A stretch of 64,000 nt of DNA. Origin: Bacteroidales bacterium. Its GTDB lineage: Bacteria; Bacteroidota; Bacteroidia; Bacteroidales; UBA932. The stretch's first letter is position 1. Each line of letters opens with the position of its first letter. The DNA is taken from NCBI GenBank assembly GCA_022647615.1, contig JALCKZ010000001.1, positions 1,104,178 through 1,168,177 on the forward strand, given 5' to 3'. Below, piece after piece: positions 43,724-52,296 of this stretch. The notes beneath the pieces are model-generated. The model did no database searches. It saw only the letters and a list, made by a program, of their open reading frames with translations, and was not told the DNA's origin. A program made the position numbers and the translations under genes.

Positions 43724-43891
43724 GTTTTTATGTTTGTTTATGGTTAGTTATCAGTTAGGTAATGCGAATATACTAAATATAAACTAAAATTGTCCCATTT
43801 TTTCACAACATAAAATTATCAAATTATGAACATCAGTAATTTGTATACAACAATCAGTAATTTATATAACTCACGATAGTCTTAAAACTTA

Positions 43892-43899
43892 TACATTTG
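43892..43899 (+). promoter_or_regulatory. TAnnTTTG promoter box for the flavodoxin gene
   Basis: TACATTTG is an exact match, 28 bases before the ATG at 43928. It is in the 204-base divergent gap whose other side drives the minus-strand operon. No clear -33 element is seen. Confidence 0.6.
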
Positions 43900-43927
43900 C
43901 AATAGAAAGAATTAAATAATAATTGAT

Positions 43928-44494
43928 ATGAGGAAAATTTTAATGGCTCTTTGTCTGCTGACAATTTCTGCGGCAGCAACGTGCCAGACTAAAACAACAA
44001 ATGTTATGAATAACAAAAAAGTATTGGTTGCATATTTTTCATGCACCGGAAACACTCGCCAGCTAGCAAAGACATTGGCAAAAACAGTAAACGGAGATTT
44101 GTATGAAATAACTCCGGAACAACCTTATACAGAGGCAGATTTAAATTGGCAAGATAAAACCAGCAGAAGCACTATCGAGATGAATAATAAAGCCTCCAGG
44201 CCCGCTATAAAAGGGAAGTGCGAGAATATGAAAGAGTATGATGTGGTGTTTGTAGGGTTCCCAATTTGGTGGTATCAGGCGCCAACTATAATTAACACAT
44301 TTTTGGAGAGCTATGACTTCTCCGGAAAAATTGTTGTTCCATTCTGCACATCAGGTTCAAGCGCTCCGGGCAATACAGATAAATACCTGCATCCTTCTTG
44401 TTCAAAAGAGACATCATGGCGTCCTGCAAAAAGATTTGAGCCTAACGCAAAAGTTTCAGTTTTAGAGTCTTGGGTAAAGAGTTTGAAATTTTAA
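43928..44494 (+). CDS. Flavodoxin with an N-terminal signal-like segment
   Basis: 188 residues. Residues 1-20 (MRKILMALCLLTISAAATCQ) look like a signal peptide; an internal start at residue 27 would give a cytoplasmic form. The FMN phosphate loop is SCTGNTRQLAK (about 38-48), and the isoalloxazine-side segments are FVGFPIWWYQAPTIINTFLE and VPFCTSGSSAPG. The family carries electrons or reduces quinone-like substrates. An exported flavodoxin is uncommon. It stands alone with its own promoter. Confidence 0.88.
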   Translation: MRKILMALCLLTISAAATCQTKTTNVMNNKKVLVAYFSCTGNTRQLAKTLAKTVNGDLYEITPEQPYTEADLNWQDKTSRSTIEMNNKASRPAIKGKCENMKEYDVVFVGFPIWWYQAPTIINTFLESYDFSGKIVVPFCTSGSSAPGNTDKYLHPSCSKETSWRPAKRFEPNAKVSVLESWVKSLKF

Positions 44495-44523
44495 AACAAT
44501 AGCTTCTCTTTTTTGAAACGGGC

Positions 44524-44554
44524 TTGACTCGCTTTGATATAAGGCCTACCTTTG
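44524..44554 (+). promoter_or_regulatory. Promoter of the FemAB-like gene
   Basis: TTG (44524-44526), 20 bases, then TACCTTTG (44547-44554). The ATG follows 38 bases later at 44593. Its good condition suggests the downstream gene was recently functional. Confidence 0.6.
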
Positions 44555-44592
44555 TACAAAACAATGGCGGGTCTTTTTTTTAGTGAGTTTTT

Positions 44593-45686
44593 ATGGAATT
44601 AAGTATAGAAAACAAATCAATTATTGATGTTTACGACACTCCAATTATCCAGCAAACATCTTTTTGGTCACGTGTAAAAAAACGGCAGGGACTTAAATCT
44701 TTTGCATTTGATTATAAAGCGCGCAATAGAGATTTATATTTAAATGTTGGCGGGTACTCTTATACCCAGGCTGATTTCTTGCTTTTTTTGCAGTACTATA
44801 ATGATAATGACTGTGTTGCTTATGTCCCTTATGGTCCGGAAATAGAACCTTCGGAAGAGAGACAGGGTGCGTTTTTAGAGGAACTATCGGAATCCATACG
44901 CTCATATCTGCCAAGGGATTGCGTGGCCATAAGATATGACTTAAACTGGCGCTCACATTGGTGCAAAGAGTCTGATTATAATCAGAATGGAGAGTGGCTT
45001 GGAGCTCCGGAAAAAACTTATCAGGAATTTCAGGTGAATTACAGCACGCAGAATCACAACCTTGTGAAGGCAAACAGCGATATCCTTCCGTCCAATACAA
45101 TTATCTTGGATTTATCTGATAATAAAGCTCTATATTAGCAAAGATGAAACCTAAAACCAGATACAATATCGGACTGTCCGGAAGAAAAGGAGTAGAGGTA
45201 AAAATAGGTTCTTCAAAAGATTTGCATGTGTGGTATGAGTTGTATAAAGAGACTGCAAAGAGGAATGGCTTAAATATTAATGACATATCTTATTTCCAAT
45301 CTGTGTTTGCCGCAAAGATGGAAGATGATAAGCAAGCTGTTCAGGTAAAGCTTTTAATTGCTTGCGTAGATAATATTCCTTTGGCGGCAATGTTCTTAAT
45401 TATTTCTAATAACAGAGCCACATATCTTTATGGCGCATCGTCCTCATCTATGCGTAATTATATGCCTACCTACGCATTGCAATGGAAGGCTATTAATATT
45501 GCAAAAGAATATGGCTGCAATGAGTATGATATGTTTGGAATTGCGCCAAATACTGAACCGTCCCATCCGATGCACGGACTTTATGTTTTTAAAAGCGGTT
45601 TTGGAGGTAAAATTTATCATCAGATGGGATGTTGGGATTATCCGCTAAGGAAAAGGCATTTTCCATTTTGCAGGCATCTGAATTGA
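44593..45686 (+). pseudogene. FemAB-like aminoacyltransferase split by a one-base frameshift
   Basis: Two adjacent frames (44593-45138 and 45144-45686) are the halves of one FemA/FemB-type (GNAT-fold) protein. The first ends with SNTIILDLSDNKALY and the second begins MKPKTRYNIGLSGRKGVEV. In family members, as I know them, the segment before MKPKTRYN reads on without a break. Adding one base near 45131 gives NKALILAKMKPKTRYN, so a single-base deletion is the simplest cause. Joined length, about 363 residues, is normal. FemAB proteins add amino acids to peptidoglycan stem peptides from aminoacyl-tRNA. Sequencing error is the other explanation. Confidence 0.85.
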
Positions 45687-45789
45687 GTAACAGGGGATAT
45701 TATATTTGAGAATCTTAAGCAGCGAAAAATAGCTAAAAAACAGACGGGCACACAAAGGTAACAAAATTTTAATCAAAATGTTACAAGGA

Positions 45790-45828
45790 AAAATTTCTGC
45801 GGCGAATCAGCTGCAGAAATTTTTTTTA
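45790..45828 (+). terminator. Rho-independent terminator after the FemAB-like gene
   Basis: AAATTTCTGC (45791-45800) pairs with GCAGAAATTT (45813-45822), with an inner GGC/GCT extension, followed by a run of Ts. Confidence 0.85.
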
Positions 45829-45840
45829 GTTTTGTGCCGT

Positions 45841-45895
45841 GGCAACCAAGACCCGCATCTGATACGGCGACTTTTTACAAGACGGCAACCAAGAT
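45841..45895 (+). repeat. Direct repeat upstream of the porin gene
   Basis: GGCAACCAAGA occurs at 45841-45851 and again at 45884-45894, 43 bases apart, in the 297-base gap before the porin. It could be a regulator site. No TAnnTTTG box is clear in this gap. Confidence 0.45.
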
Positions 45896-45983
45896 ACCCA
45901 CATATAAATTTTGAATTTATTACTTGGAATTGAGACTATTACACAAGTTGCAATAATTTATTTTAATTTTAATATTTAACTTT

Positions 45984-47402
45984 ATGAAAAGCAAAACTTT
46001 ATTTTTGTTGATCACAGCGTTGCTGTTTTCTTTTAGCTTAAGTGCTCAGGAGAAAGACAGTTGCAAGCACAAGATGTGCATTAAAACCGGCGCAGCCGCC
46101 AGGCAAATAAACGACGTCCGCTACAATCAGTATGGAGTTGCAGTTAACAGACTTCAACTTTCCGCTGAGGACAGAGACGGAGTACTTGTTTTTGAGGCTC
46201 CTGACCAGAGTTATAAATTCTGGTTTGATAATAGAGTCCAAGTTGATGGTGCTACCTTCTTTGGCAATGACAAGAACTTTGACAAGATTGGAGACGGGGT
46301 CTCTATCCGCAGGGCAAGATTTGCCGTAAAGGCCAAATTAAAAGACTTTTATGGAGAGGTTGACTTAGACTTTGCAGACGGAGTTTTTGAACTTAAGGAT
46401 GCTGTTGTCGCATATTATGGACTTAAAAACTTTGAATTTAAAGCGGGTAACTTTAAGGAGGGATTCTCAATGGAAGAGACTACAACTTCCAGATATCTTC
46501 CGTTCATTGAGCGTCCTATGATTGTCCAGACATTTGCACCTTCTCGTCACCTTGGATTCCAGGCAGCTTACAGCTATAAATGGTTATTGGCTGAGGCAGG
46601 CGTTCATTTCCAGGAGGTTAAGGACTTGGAGATTAGAACAAATGTTGAGGATAATAACAAGGATTATGGCCGCAGCTCAGGTCACAGCTTTACAGGCAAG
46701 ATGGTTGTAATGCCTTTCTATGATCAGACAAATTACGGTTTGCACGTTGGTGCAGCCGCTTCTTACAGAACTCCAAAATCTGACGTTGCAGAGAGCGATT
46801 ATAACGGAGACAGATTCAGCACAAGAAACTCTACTTCTATCAACCGTAAGAAATATCTTGATACAGACGTTATTCCAAACGTTGACCATGACTTCTTATA
46901 TGGCTTTGAGCTAGCAGGTTTCTACAAAGGTTTAAGATTCCAGAGCGAGTACATTGGCAATAACACTTATATCAAAAATGACGGACCAACTTACAAGTTC
47001 AAGGGATGGTATGCTTATGTAGGATATCTTTTGTTTGGAGGTCATCAGAGATATAACTCTGCAGAAGGTGAATTTACCCAACCTCAAAGGGGCCGCAGCT
47101 GGGGTGATTTAGAGGTAGTTGGAAGATATGAGTATTGTGACTTGAACTCCCAGACAATCTATGGAGGTTCTGCTCAGGCTTACACTCTTGGTTTGACTTA
47201 TTATATTACCAATAATGTAAAAATCCAGGTTAACTATCAGTACAATGATAATGACCGTTATGCAAATGGCAAGGGCAAACTTAAGACAGGTTATGACGCA
47301 AACGGAAAAGCTACCAGCGACTATACAAAGATTGTAGATAAGAAGGGCAAGGGCGGAGTAGATTACAACATGCTTGCTATGCGTTTTGAAATTGACTTCT
47401 AA
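45984..47402 (+). CDS. Phosphate-selective porin O/P family outer-membrane protein
   Basis: 472 residues. Signal peptide MKSKTLFLLITALLFSFSLSAQ. The porin O/P pattern is visible: YKFWFDNRVQVDGATFF, VSIRRARFAVKAKLKDFYGE and YYGLKNFEFKAGNFKEGFSM. It ends with Phe (LAMRFEIDF), the outer-membrane barrel signature. The family forms anion channels that favour phosphate or polyphosphate. It is followed by a lipoprotein gene and CYTH-type genes, so a phosphate theme is possible. Confidence 0.9.
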   Translation: MKSKTLFLLITALLFSFSLSAQEKDSCKHKMCIKTGAAARQINDVRYNQYGVAVNRLQLSAEDRDGVLVFEAPDQSYKFWFDNRVQVDGATFFGNDKNFDKIGDGVSIRRARFAVKAKLKDFYGEVDLDFADGVFELKDAVVAYYGLKNFEFKAGNFKEGFSMEETTTSRYLPFIERPMIVQTFAPSRHLGFQAAYSYKWLLAEAGVHFQEVKDLEIRTNVEDNNKDYGRSSGHSFTGKMVVMPFYDQTNYGLHVGAAASYRTPKSDVAESDYNGDRFSTRNSTSINRKKYLDTDVIPNVDHDFLYGFELAGFYKGLRFQSEYIGNNTYIKNDGPTYKFKGWYAYVGYLLFGGHQRYNSAEGEFTQPQRGRSWGDLEVVGRYEYCDLNSQTIYGGSAQAYTLGLTYYITNNVKIQVNYQYNDNDRYANGKGKLKTGYDANGKATSDYTKIVDKKGKGGVDYNMLAMRFEIDF

Positions 47403-47456
47403 TAATCACGACAGAATACATTGAATATTAGAAATTTACAAAGAATAATAAAATAA

Positions 47457-48380
47457 ATGAAATATATTATGAAGAAATTTTTAACAGTAATCATGACAGT
47501 TCTTACATTGTCATTGGTGATGTCTTCATGCGTAAAAGACAAAATGTTTGTTGGCGTACCTTCAGTATCTGCCATTGCAAGTACTCCTACAACCGCTACT
47601 CAAGATGATGCAGTTACAATTTCCGCTGTTCTTTATGATTTAAGCGGAATTAAATCTGCTACATTAAACTATACAGTAAATGGCGGTGCTGCTCAGTCAG
47701 TAGATATGACTTTAAGTGGTACGACATATACTGCAGTAATTCCAAAACAGGCAGATAAAGCCGTTGTAAAATACACAATTACAGCAGTCAGCAATAACGA
47801 TAAGAGTTTTACATCAGCTGAGCAAAGCTATACTGTAGGCGAGGGTTTAGGTTCATTGTCAGATATAAAGATTAATGAAGTTAACTCAGACGGCAAGTAT
47901 ATAGAAATCTATAATACAAGTGATAAGGCTGTAGTAATCAGCGGAATAAAGTTTGCAAAGAATGCATCTGATGCTTACTTTGTAGATGGAACTGCTGCTA
48001 CAATTCAGGTTGCAGAAGGAACAAAGCTTGGTGCAAAGAGTTATGCTATAATGGGATGCAAGGGCACTGACCTTTCTGCTGATGCAGCTGCTGCCGGCGC
48101 CATGTATCTTGGAACATCTACTACGGGACTTTCCGGAAAGAAATCATTGCTTGTAATTTTACAAGACAAGGACGGCAAGACCGTTGACAGTTTTGTTAAC
48201 TCTGCTAACACAACTCCTGCTATCTCAGATACTTGGGATGGGGCTGTTGAATATGTATTTACAGTTGCTGCGCGTATTCCAGATGGTACCGGAGATTTTT
48301 ATTCCGTAACAGAAGCTACATTAGGCAAAACAAACGGCACAACACCAAGCGCTAATAAGTTCACTCATAAATTAAACTAA
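47457..48380 (+). CDS. Lipoprotein with a lamin-tail domain
   Basis: 307 residues. The signal ends with a lipobox near VMSSC, so the protein is lipid-anchored. An internal start at 47469 (MKKFLTVIM) would serve equally well. Residues about 30-125 are an Ig-like beta domain (VTISAVLYDLSGIKSATLNY). Residues about 135-260 form a lamin-tail domain (IKINEVNSDGKYIEIYNTSD). Both are typical of surface or periplasmic binding proteins. It lies 54 bases after the porin and is probably co-expressed with it. Confidence 0.82.
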   Translation: MKYIMKKFLTVIMTVLTLSLVMSSCVKDKMFVGVPSVSAIASTPTTATQDDAVTISAVLYDLSGIKSATLNYTVNGGAAQSVDMTLSGTTYTAVIPKQADKAVVKYTITAVSNNDKSFTSAEQSYTVGEGLGSLSDIKINEVNSDGKYIEIYNTSDKAVVISGIKFAKNASDAYFVDGTAATIQVAEGTKLGAKSYAIMGCKGTDLSADAAAAGAMYLGTSTTGLSGKKSLLVILQDKDGKTVDSFVNSANTTPAISDTWDGAVEYVFTVAARIPDGTGDFYSVTEATLGKTNGTTPSANKFTHKLN

Positions 48381-48461
48381 CAGCAAATTGATTAGACGTT
48401 AGCATTCAGTGAGTTAATCACTGATTGCTGATGTCTGATTTAAAAAAAATAAAAAAAAGAT

Positions 48462-49106
48462 ATGGCAAAAGAAGAGATGAAAATTGGAGAGATTTCAAAA
48501 CCTCGTTTTGAATTCCGCTCCTTTGGACAATGCTTCTGCAAAGCGGCAGAAAGAATGGCACGCTTGTCAGTCCCTGTACCTGAGAAGGTTTGGGAGAGAA
48601 GCAGCGATGAGATTTATATCATCTCCAGAAAAAATGATATTAACAACACAAAAATCCGCAACGGAAAAATGGACATAAAAACTTATGTTAAATCTGTTGA
48701 CGGTTTTGAGCAGTGGAATCCTCTAATGAAAGGGGAATTCCCTATAAGCAAAGAAGTTCTTGAGAAAGAGGTATTTCCAGCCTTCATGGTAGAGATGCCA
48801 AAACTTACTAAAGAGACTTATACTTATGAAGAATTCATCGCGATGGTTAAAGCTAATCCGGACCTTGCGGCAGTTCGCGTTCACAAGCAGCGCTTTGGCT
48901 ACATGGTAAATGACACTATCTGCGAGTACGGCAACGTCCTAATTAACGGAGCTAAGGTTGTTACTATTAATTCTGAATCTACTGAGGTTGAGGACCTTAA
49001 GAAGACAATAAAAGATTGCGGACTAGAGGGTGTGGAGAACATTAATTATCTTCAGGCTATCAAGCGCGTAATTGGAATGTCAGATAAACCTCTTGCAAAT
49101 GAGTAA
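48462..49106 (+). CDS. Hypothetical protein, possibly a divergent CYTH-like domain
   Basis: 214 residues, no signal peptide or membrane helix. The order of segments (FEFRSFGQCF near the start, IYIISRKNDINNTKIRNGKM, a middle VRVHKQRFGYMVNDTICEYG, and a final NINYLQAIKRVIG) is reminiscent of CYTH triphosphate-tunnel proteins, whose strands alternate basic and acidic residues. The true CYTH gene lies 63 bases downstream, which supports a relationship. This is an inference from pattern only; I do not recognise the family with certainty. Confidence 0.6.
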   Translation: MAKEEMKIGEISKPRFEFRSFGQCFCKAAERMARLSVPVPEKVWERSSDEIYIISRKNDINNTKIRNGKMDIKTYVKSVDGFEQWNPLMKGEFPISKEVLEKEVFPAFMVEMPKLTKETYTYEEFIAMVKANPDLAAVRVHKQRFGYMVNDTICEYGNVLINGAKVVTINSESTEVEDLKKTIKDCGLEGVENINYLQAIKRVIGMSDKPLANE

Positions 49107-49116
49107 TAATTAGATT

Positions 49117-49154
49117 GCTGCAGGCTTATAAAACCTGCGGCTGTCTATTTTATT
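49117..49154 (+). terminator. Terminator after the CYTH-like hypothetical gene
   Basis: GCTGCAGG (49117-49124) pairs with CCTGCGGC (49134-49141) around CTTATAAAA, followed by a T-rich stretch. Confidence 0.7.
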
Positions 49155-49169
49155 TAAAGATTTTAAGAA

Positions 49170-49643
49170 ATGGCACAAGAAATAGAACGTAAATTTTTGG
49201 TTGCAGGTGACTTCAAAAAAGAGGTTACAAAAGCAACACGCATCACTCAAGGTTATCTTAGCTCAGTTCCTGAAAGAACTGTAAGAGTGAGAGTTAAAGG
49301 AGAGAAAGGATATATCACTATTAAAGGTATTGGCAACGCTTCAGGCGCAGACCGCTTTGAGTGGGAGAAAGAAATTCCTACCGCAGAGGTTAAAGATTTG
49401 CTGAAAATCTGCGAGCCCGGAGTTATTGACAAGACTCGTTATCTGGTTCCTGCCGGCAATGGCCGCACCTGGGAAGTTGATGAGTTCTACGGAGATAACG
49501 ATGGTCTAACTGTCGCTGAGATAGAACTTGGTTCTGAGGATGAAAAATTTGACAAACCGGCTTGGCTTGGCCAGGAGGTTACAGGAGATGTAAAATATTA
49601 CAACTCTATGTTGATGAAGAATCCTTATAAAAATTGGAAGTAA
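49170..49643 (+). CDS. CYTH domain protein
   Basis: 157 residues. It opens MAQEIERKFLV, the ExExK triphosphate-binding signature, and continues YLSSVPERTVRVRVKGEKGY, FEWEKEIP and VAEIELGSEDE. CYTH proteins hydrolyse inorganic triphosphate or thiamine triphosphate, or cyclise ATP; the short bacterial form usually acts as a triphosphatase. The start is clear. It lies between two terminators, so it may be a monocistronic unit. Confidence 0.92.
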   Translation: MAQEIERKFLVAGDFKKEVTKATRITQGYLSSVPERTVRVRVKGEKGYITIKGIGNASGADRFEWEKEIPTAEVKDLLKICEPGVIDKTRYLVPAGNGRTWEVDEFYGDNDGLTVAEIELGSEDEKFDKPAWLGQEVTGDVKYYNSMLMKNPYKNWK

Positions 49644-49651
49644 TTATTTTG

Positions 49652-49692
49652 CGTCGGTTGTCCTTCATACGGATGACCGACGTATTTTATTA
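49652..49692 (+). terminator. Terminator after the CYTH gene
   Basis: GTCGGTTGTCC (49653-49663) pairs with GGATGACCGAC (49671-49681), an 11-bp stem with two G-T pairs, followed by GTATTTTATT. Confidence 0.85.
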
Positions 49693-49709
49693 TTAATGAG
49701 GTTAGTAAA

Positions 49710-50501
49710 TTGAAGACTTTTTCTTTTTTTAATAAATTTTTCGCTGCTGCAATCTTGTGCGCTGCTGTTGTTTTTGTTGCGGAAGGGTGTACAAAACACG
49801 GCCCGGACCAGGGCGGCGGTTCAGGAAATGGAACTGATTCAGCTACATATACAGAACTTTCAACAACTGGATTGAGCGGATTGTCAGGACTTTGTATGAC
49901 TCCCGACAGCTCTTTGCTTTATGCGGTCTGTGACGGCGGAATATTATATAAGCTGAATTTAGACGGTACCACAAATTCTAAAGTGTATGAGGGAACTAAT
50001 GATTTTGAGGCAGTTACAGTGAATCCTTCTACAGGCGATATTTATCTTGCAGATGAGGGAACGATGACCGTATGGCATCTTAACAGCGGGCTGCTGGAGA
50101 AAGTCGTAACCATAACGGTACCAAATGCTGTCGCGAACAAAGGCCTTGAAGGTCTGACCTGCGGCGGCGGAAATTTATACATAGCAAATCAGGCGTCACC
50201 TACAGAAATATTTGTGTATAACCTTGCCTCTAAGAAAATTACAAAGGAAGTCACAGTCACTTTTGCGGGTTATCTTTCTGATTTATGCTATGACCAAAAA
50301 AATGGAACAATCTGGATTATGGATAGCCAAAAGCAAAGTATCTATCATTGCGATGCTAACCTTAATCTTTTAAAAACATATTCTGTAGCTTTTATCACAA
50401 AAGGCGAGGCATTATCTGTTGACTATAAGGACAAATGTTATTGGGTTGGGTCTGATGCCAATTCTCATATTTGGAAAATTCCTTTTGCATATTTTAATTA
50501 G
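49710..50501 (+). CDS. Lipoprotein with an SdiA-regulated/phytase-like beta-propeller
   Basis: 263 residues, starting with TTG (no in-frame ATG gives the signal). The signal ends VAEGC (lipobox near residue 27), then a Gly/Ser spacer and about 215 residues of propeller strands: LSGLSGLCMTPDSSLLYAV, FEAVTVNPSTGDIYLADEG, NKGLEGLTCGGGNLYIANQ. This repeat pattern fits SdiA-regulated-type proteins (PF06977), which are also similar to beta-propeller phytases. Anchored in the envelope. Substrate unknown. The TTG start is a point to test. Confidence 0.78.
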   Translation: MKTFSFFNKFFAAAILCAAVVFVAEGCTKHGPDQGGGSGNGTDSATYTELSTTGLSGLSGLCMTPDSSLLYAVCDGGILYKLNLDGTTNSKVYEGTNDFEAVTVNPSTGDIYLADEGTMTVWHLNSGLLEKVVTITVPNAVANKGLEGLTCGGGNLYIANQASPTEIFVYNLASKKITKEVTVTFAGYLSDLCYDQKNGTIWIMDSQKQSIYHCDANLNLLKTYSVAFITKGEALSVDYKDKCYWVGSDANSHIWKIPFAYFN

Positions 50502-50658
50502 AAAATAGAGTTTAAAACTGATATAAATATTTACTTATTCTAGTTACTTCAACAAAGTATATTATGGCGGAGAATACACAGGCACAGGCAATTGCAGCCG
50601 GACAAAATAATACAATGCATCTGTCGCGGAGCATAATAATGCATTCAATGTCCTGGAC

Positions 50659-52221
50659 ATGAACAATTACAAGATTGAGAAACTGCCCAAGATGCAGAAA
50701 TCCGGTTTTGAAAAATGGATGGCTATTGTTGGAGGACCTTTGGCTGCAATAGCATTTATTTATATCTATTGGTTTGCGCAGATCCCTTTTTTGGACCATC
50801 TGAATTTTGCTGGTCTTAAAGATGCGTCGCTTGCAAGGTATGATGTGCTGGGGGCTGCCAAGTTTGTCCGGGCAAATTATGCAATGCTTGCAATTTTTGC
50901 CGCAGCCATAATCCTTTGGGTTACAGAGCCTATCCCTAATTATCTTACATCTTTGCTTTTGATTTTGGGCATTGTGCTTACTCATGTTACAACGGATAAA
51001 GTTGCGTACGCTCAATTGGGTCACCCTGTTATGTGGCTGAATATCTTGTCGTTTGTGCTGGCCAGCATGTTGGTAAAAACGCGGGTGGCTAAGCGGCTTG
51101 CACTGTGGCTGGTTGTAAAATTTGGAAAGAGCACTACAATGCTGGTTGTCTGCTTTCTTGTACTAAACCTTATACTATCTGCAATTATCTCAGCTACAAC
51201 GGCTAAGGCTGCTATTCTTCTTCCCGTTTTTATGGTAATTTGTGCAATTTACGGAGATACCGGCGGGGACAAGAGAACAAACTTTGGACGTAACATGGTG
51301 CTGCAGAATCTGTTCCAGAATAATGTCAGCGCCTCCGGATTTCTTACCGGCTCTGGTGCAAACCTTTTGGCCGCCTCTTTGATTGCAGGCGCAATGGGTA
51401 TGGACATGTTCAGTTATCAGGATTGGTTTATTGCTGGTTTCCCATTGGCGATAATCTTGTTAATCCTTGGACTGCTGATAGGTACAAAGATTATATTCCC
51501 CGTTAAGCCGGAAGACAGAAAGCCAAAAATTCCAGGCGGCATGGCTTATTTGAAAAATGAGCTGGACTCAATGGGAAAGATGTCTTTCCAAGAGTATAAA
51601 GCTATCGCGATATTCCTGCTTGTGGTTTTGCTGTGGGCTACTGATAAACAGACACATATAAATGAAACTGCAGTTGCCTTCATTGGTGCTGTAATTGCTC
51701 TGATGCCTGGAATTGGAATTGTAAAATGGAATGAAGTTGACATCCCTTGGCACCTGATGCTTTTCTCCGCCGGCGCATATACTTTGGGCGCAGGACTGGA
51801 TGCTACAGGCCTTCCTGTCACAATGGTGGATGCCTCATTTAACGCAATGGGAATTTCCGCTCAAACTCCTTTCTGGGCTATCTACATGATAATGACAGGA
51901 ATAATGCTGTTCAGCGCCTTGCTGTTTGAGTCAAAGACAATGAGGGCTCTTATTTTTATCCCGATAGCTATTGGTGTTGCAGAGAGGTTCCACTATCCTA
52001 TAATGAGCCTTGCCTTCCCCGTAGCGCTGCTTATAGAGCACGTATATGTATTGCCGTTCAACTCCAAACCAGCCGCATTGCTTTATACCACAAACCATTA
52101 CAGCTGGGGTGACACCTTCAAATTTGGAATGACCATGATGGTAGTCTCCTGGGTTATGATTATGGTTTGGGGAGACACCATGCTCCGCTGGCTGGGCTAC
52201 ACTAACGGCGTTTTCTTCTAG
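50659..52221 (+). CDS. DASS/SLC13-family sodium:anion symporter (possible N-terminal frameshift)
   Basis: 520 residues and about 12 membrane helices. Family motifs: AIILWVTEPIPNYLTSLLLI, LILSAIISATTAKAAILLP, VSASGFLTGSGANLLAASL and LPFNSKPAALLYTTN. Members bring in dicarboxylates, citrate or sulfate with Na+. The given start is the first ATG in frame, but translating upstream shows a protein-like YNASVAEHNNAFNVLD in frame. A good start (MAENTQAQAIAAGQN) exists at 50564 in another frame. A one-base loss near 50605 would join them, so the true protein may be about 32 residues longer. The stop codon's last base begins a tandem array. Confidence 0.9.
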   Translation: MNNYKIEKLPKMQKSGFEKWMAIVGGPLAAIAFIYIYWFAQIPFLDHLNFAGLKDASLARYDVLGAAKFVRANYAMLAIFAAAIILWVTEPIPNYLTSLLLILGIVLTHVTTDKVAYAQLGHPVMWLNILSFVLASMLVKTRVAKRLALWLVVKFGKSTTMLVVCFLVLNLILSAIISATTAKAAILLPVFMVICAIYGDTGGDKRTNFGRNMVLQNLFQNNVSASGFLTGSGANLLAASLIAGAMGMDMFSYQDWFIAGFPLAIILLILGLLIGTKIIFPVKPEDRKPKIPGGMAYLKNELDSMGKMSFQEYKAIAIFLLVVLLWATDKQTHINETAVAFIGAVIALMPGIGIVKWNEVDIPWHLMLFSAGAYTLGAGLDATGLPVTMVDASFNAMGISAQTPFWAIYMIMTGIMLFSALLFESKTMRALIFIPIAIGVAERFHYPIMSLAFPVALLIEHVYVLPFNSKPAALLYTTNHYSWGDTFKFGMTMMVVSWVMIMVWGDTMLRWLGYTNGVFF

Positions 52222-52296
52222 GATTATCTCAGATTATCTCAGATTACCTCAGATTCCCTCAGATTATCTCAGATTATCTCAGATTATCTCAGATTG
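52222..52296 (+). repeat. 10-bp tandem array directly after the DASS stop codon
   Basis: The unit is AGATTATCTC, seven copies and a partial one, with two copies diverged (AGATTACCTC and AGATTCCCTC). It starts at the last base of the stop codon TAG. Confidence 0.9.
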
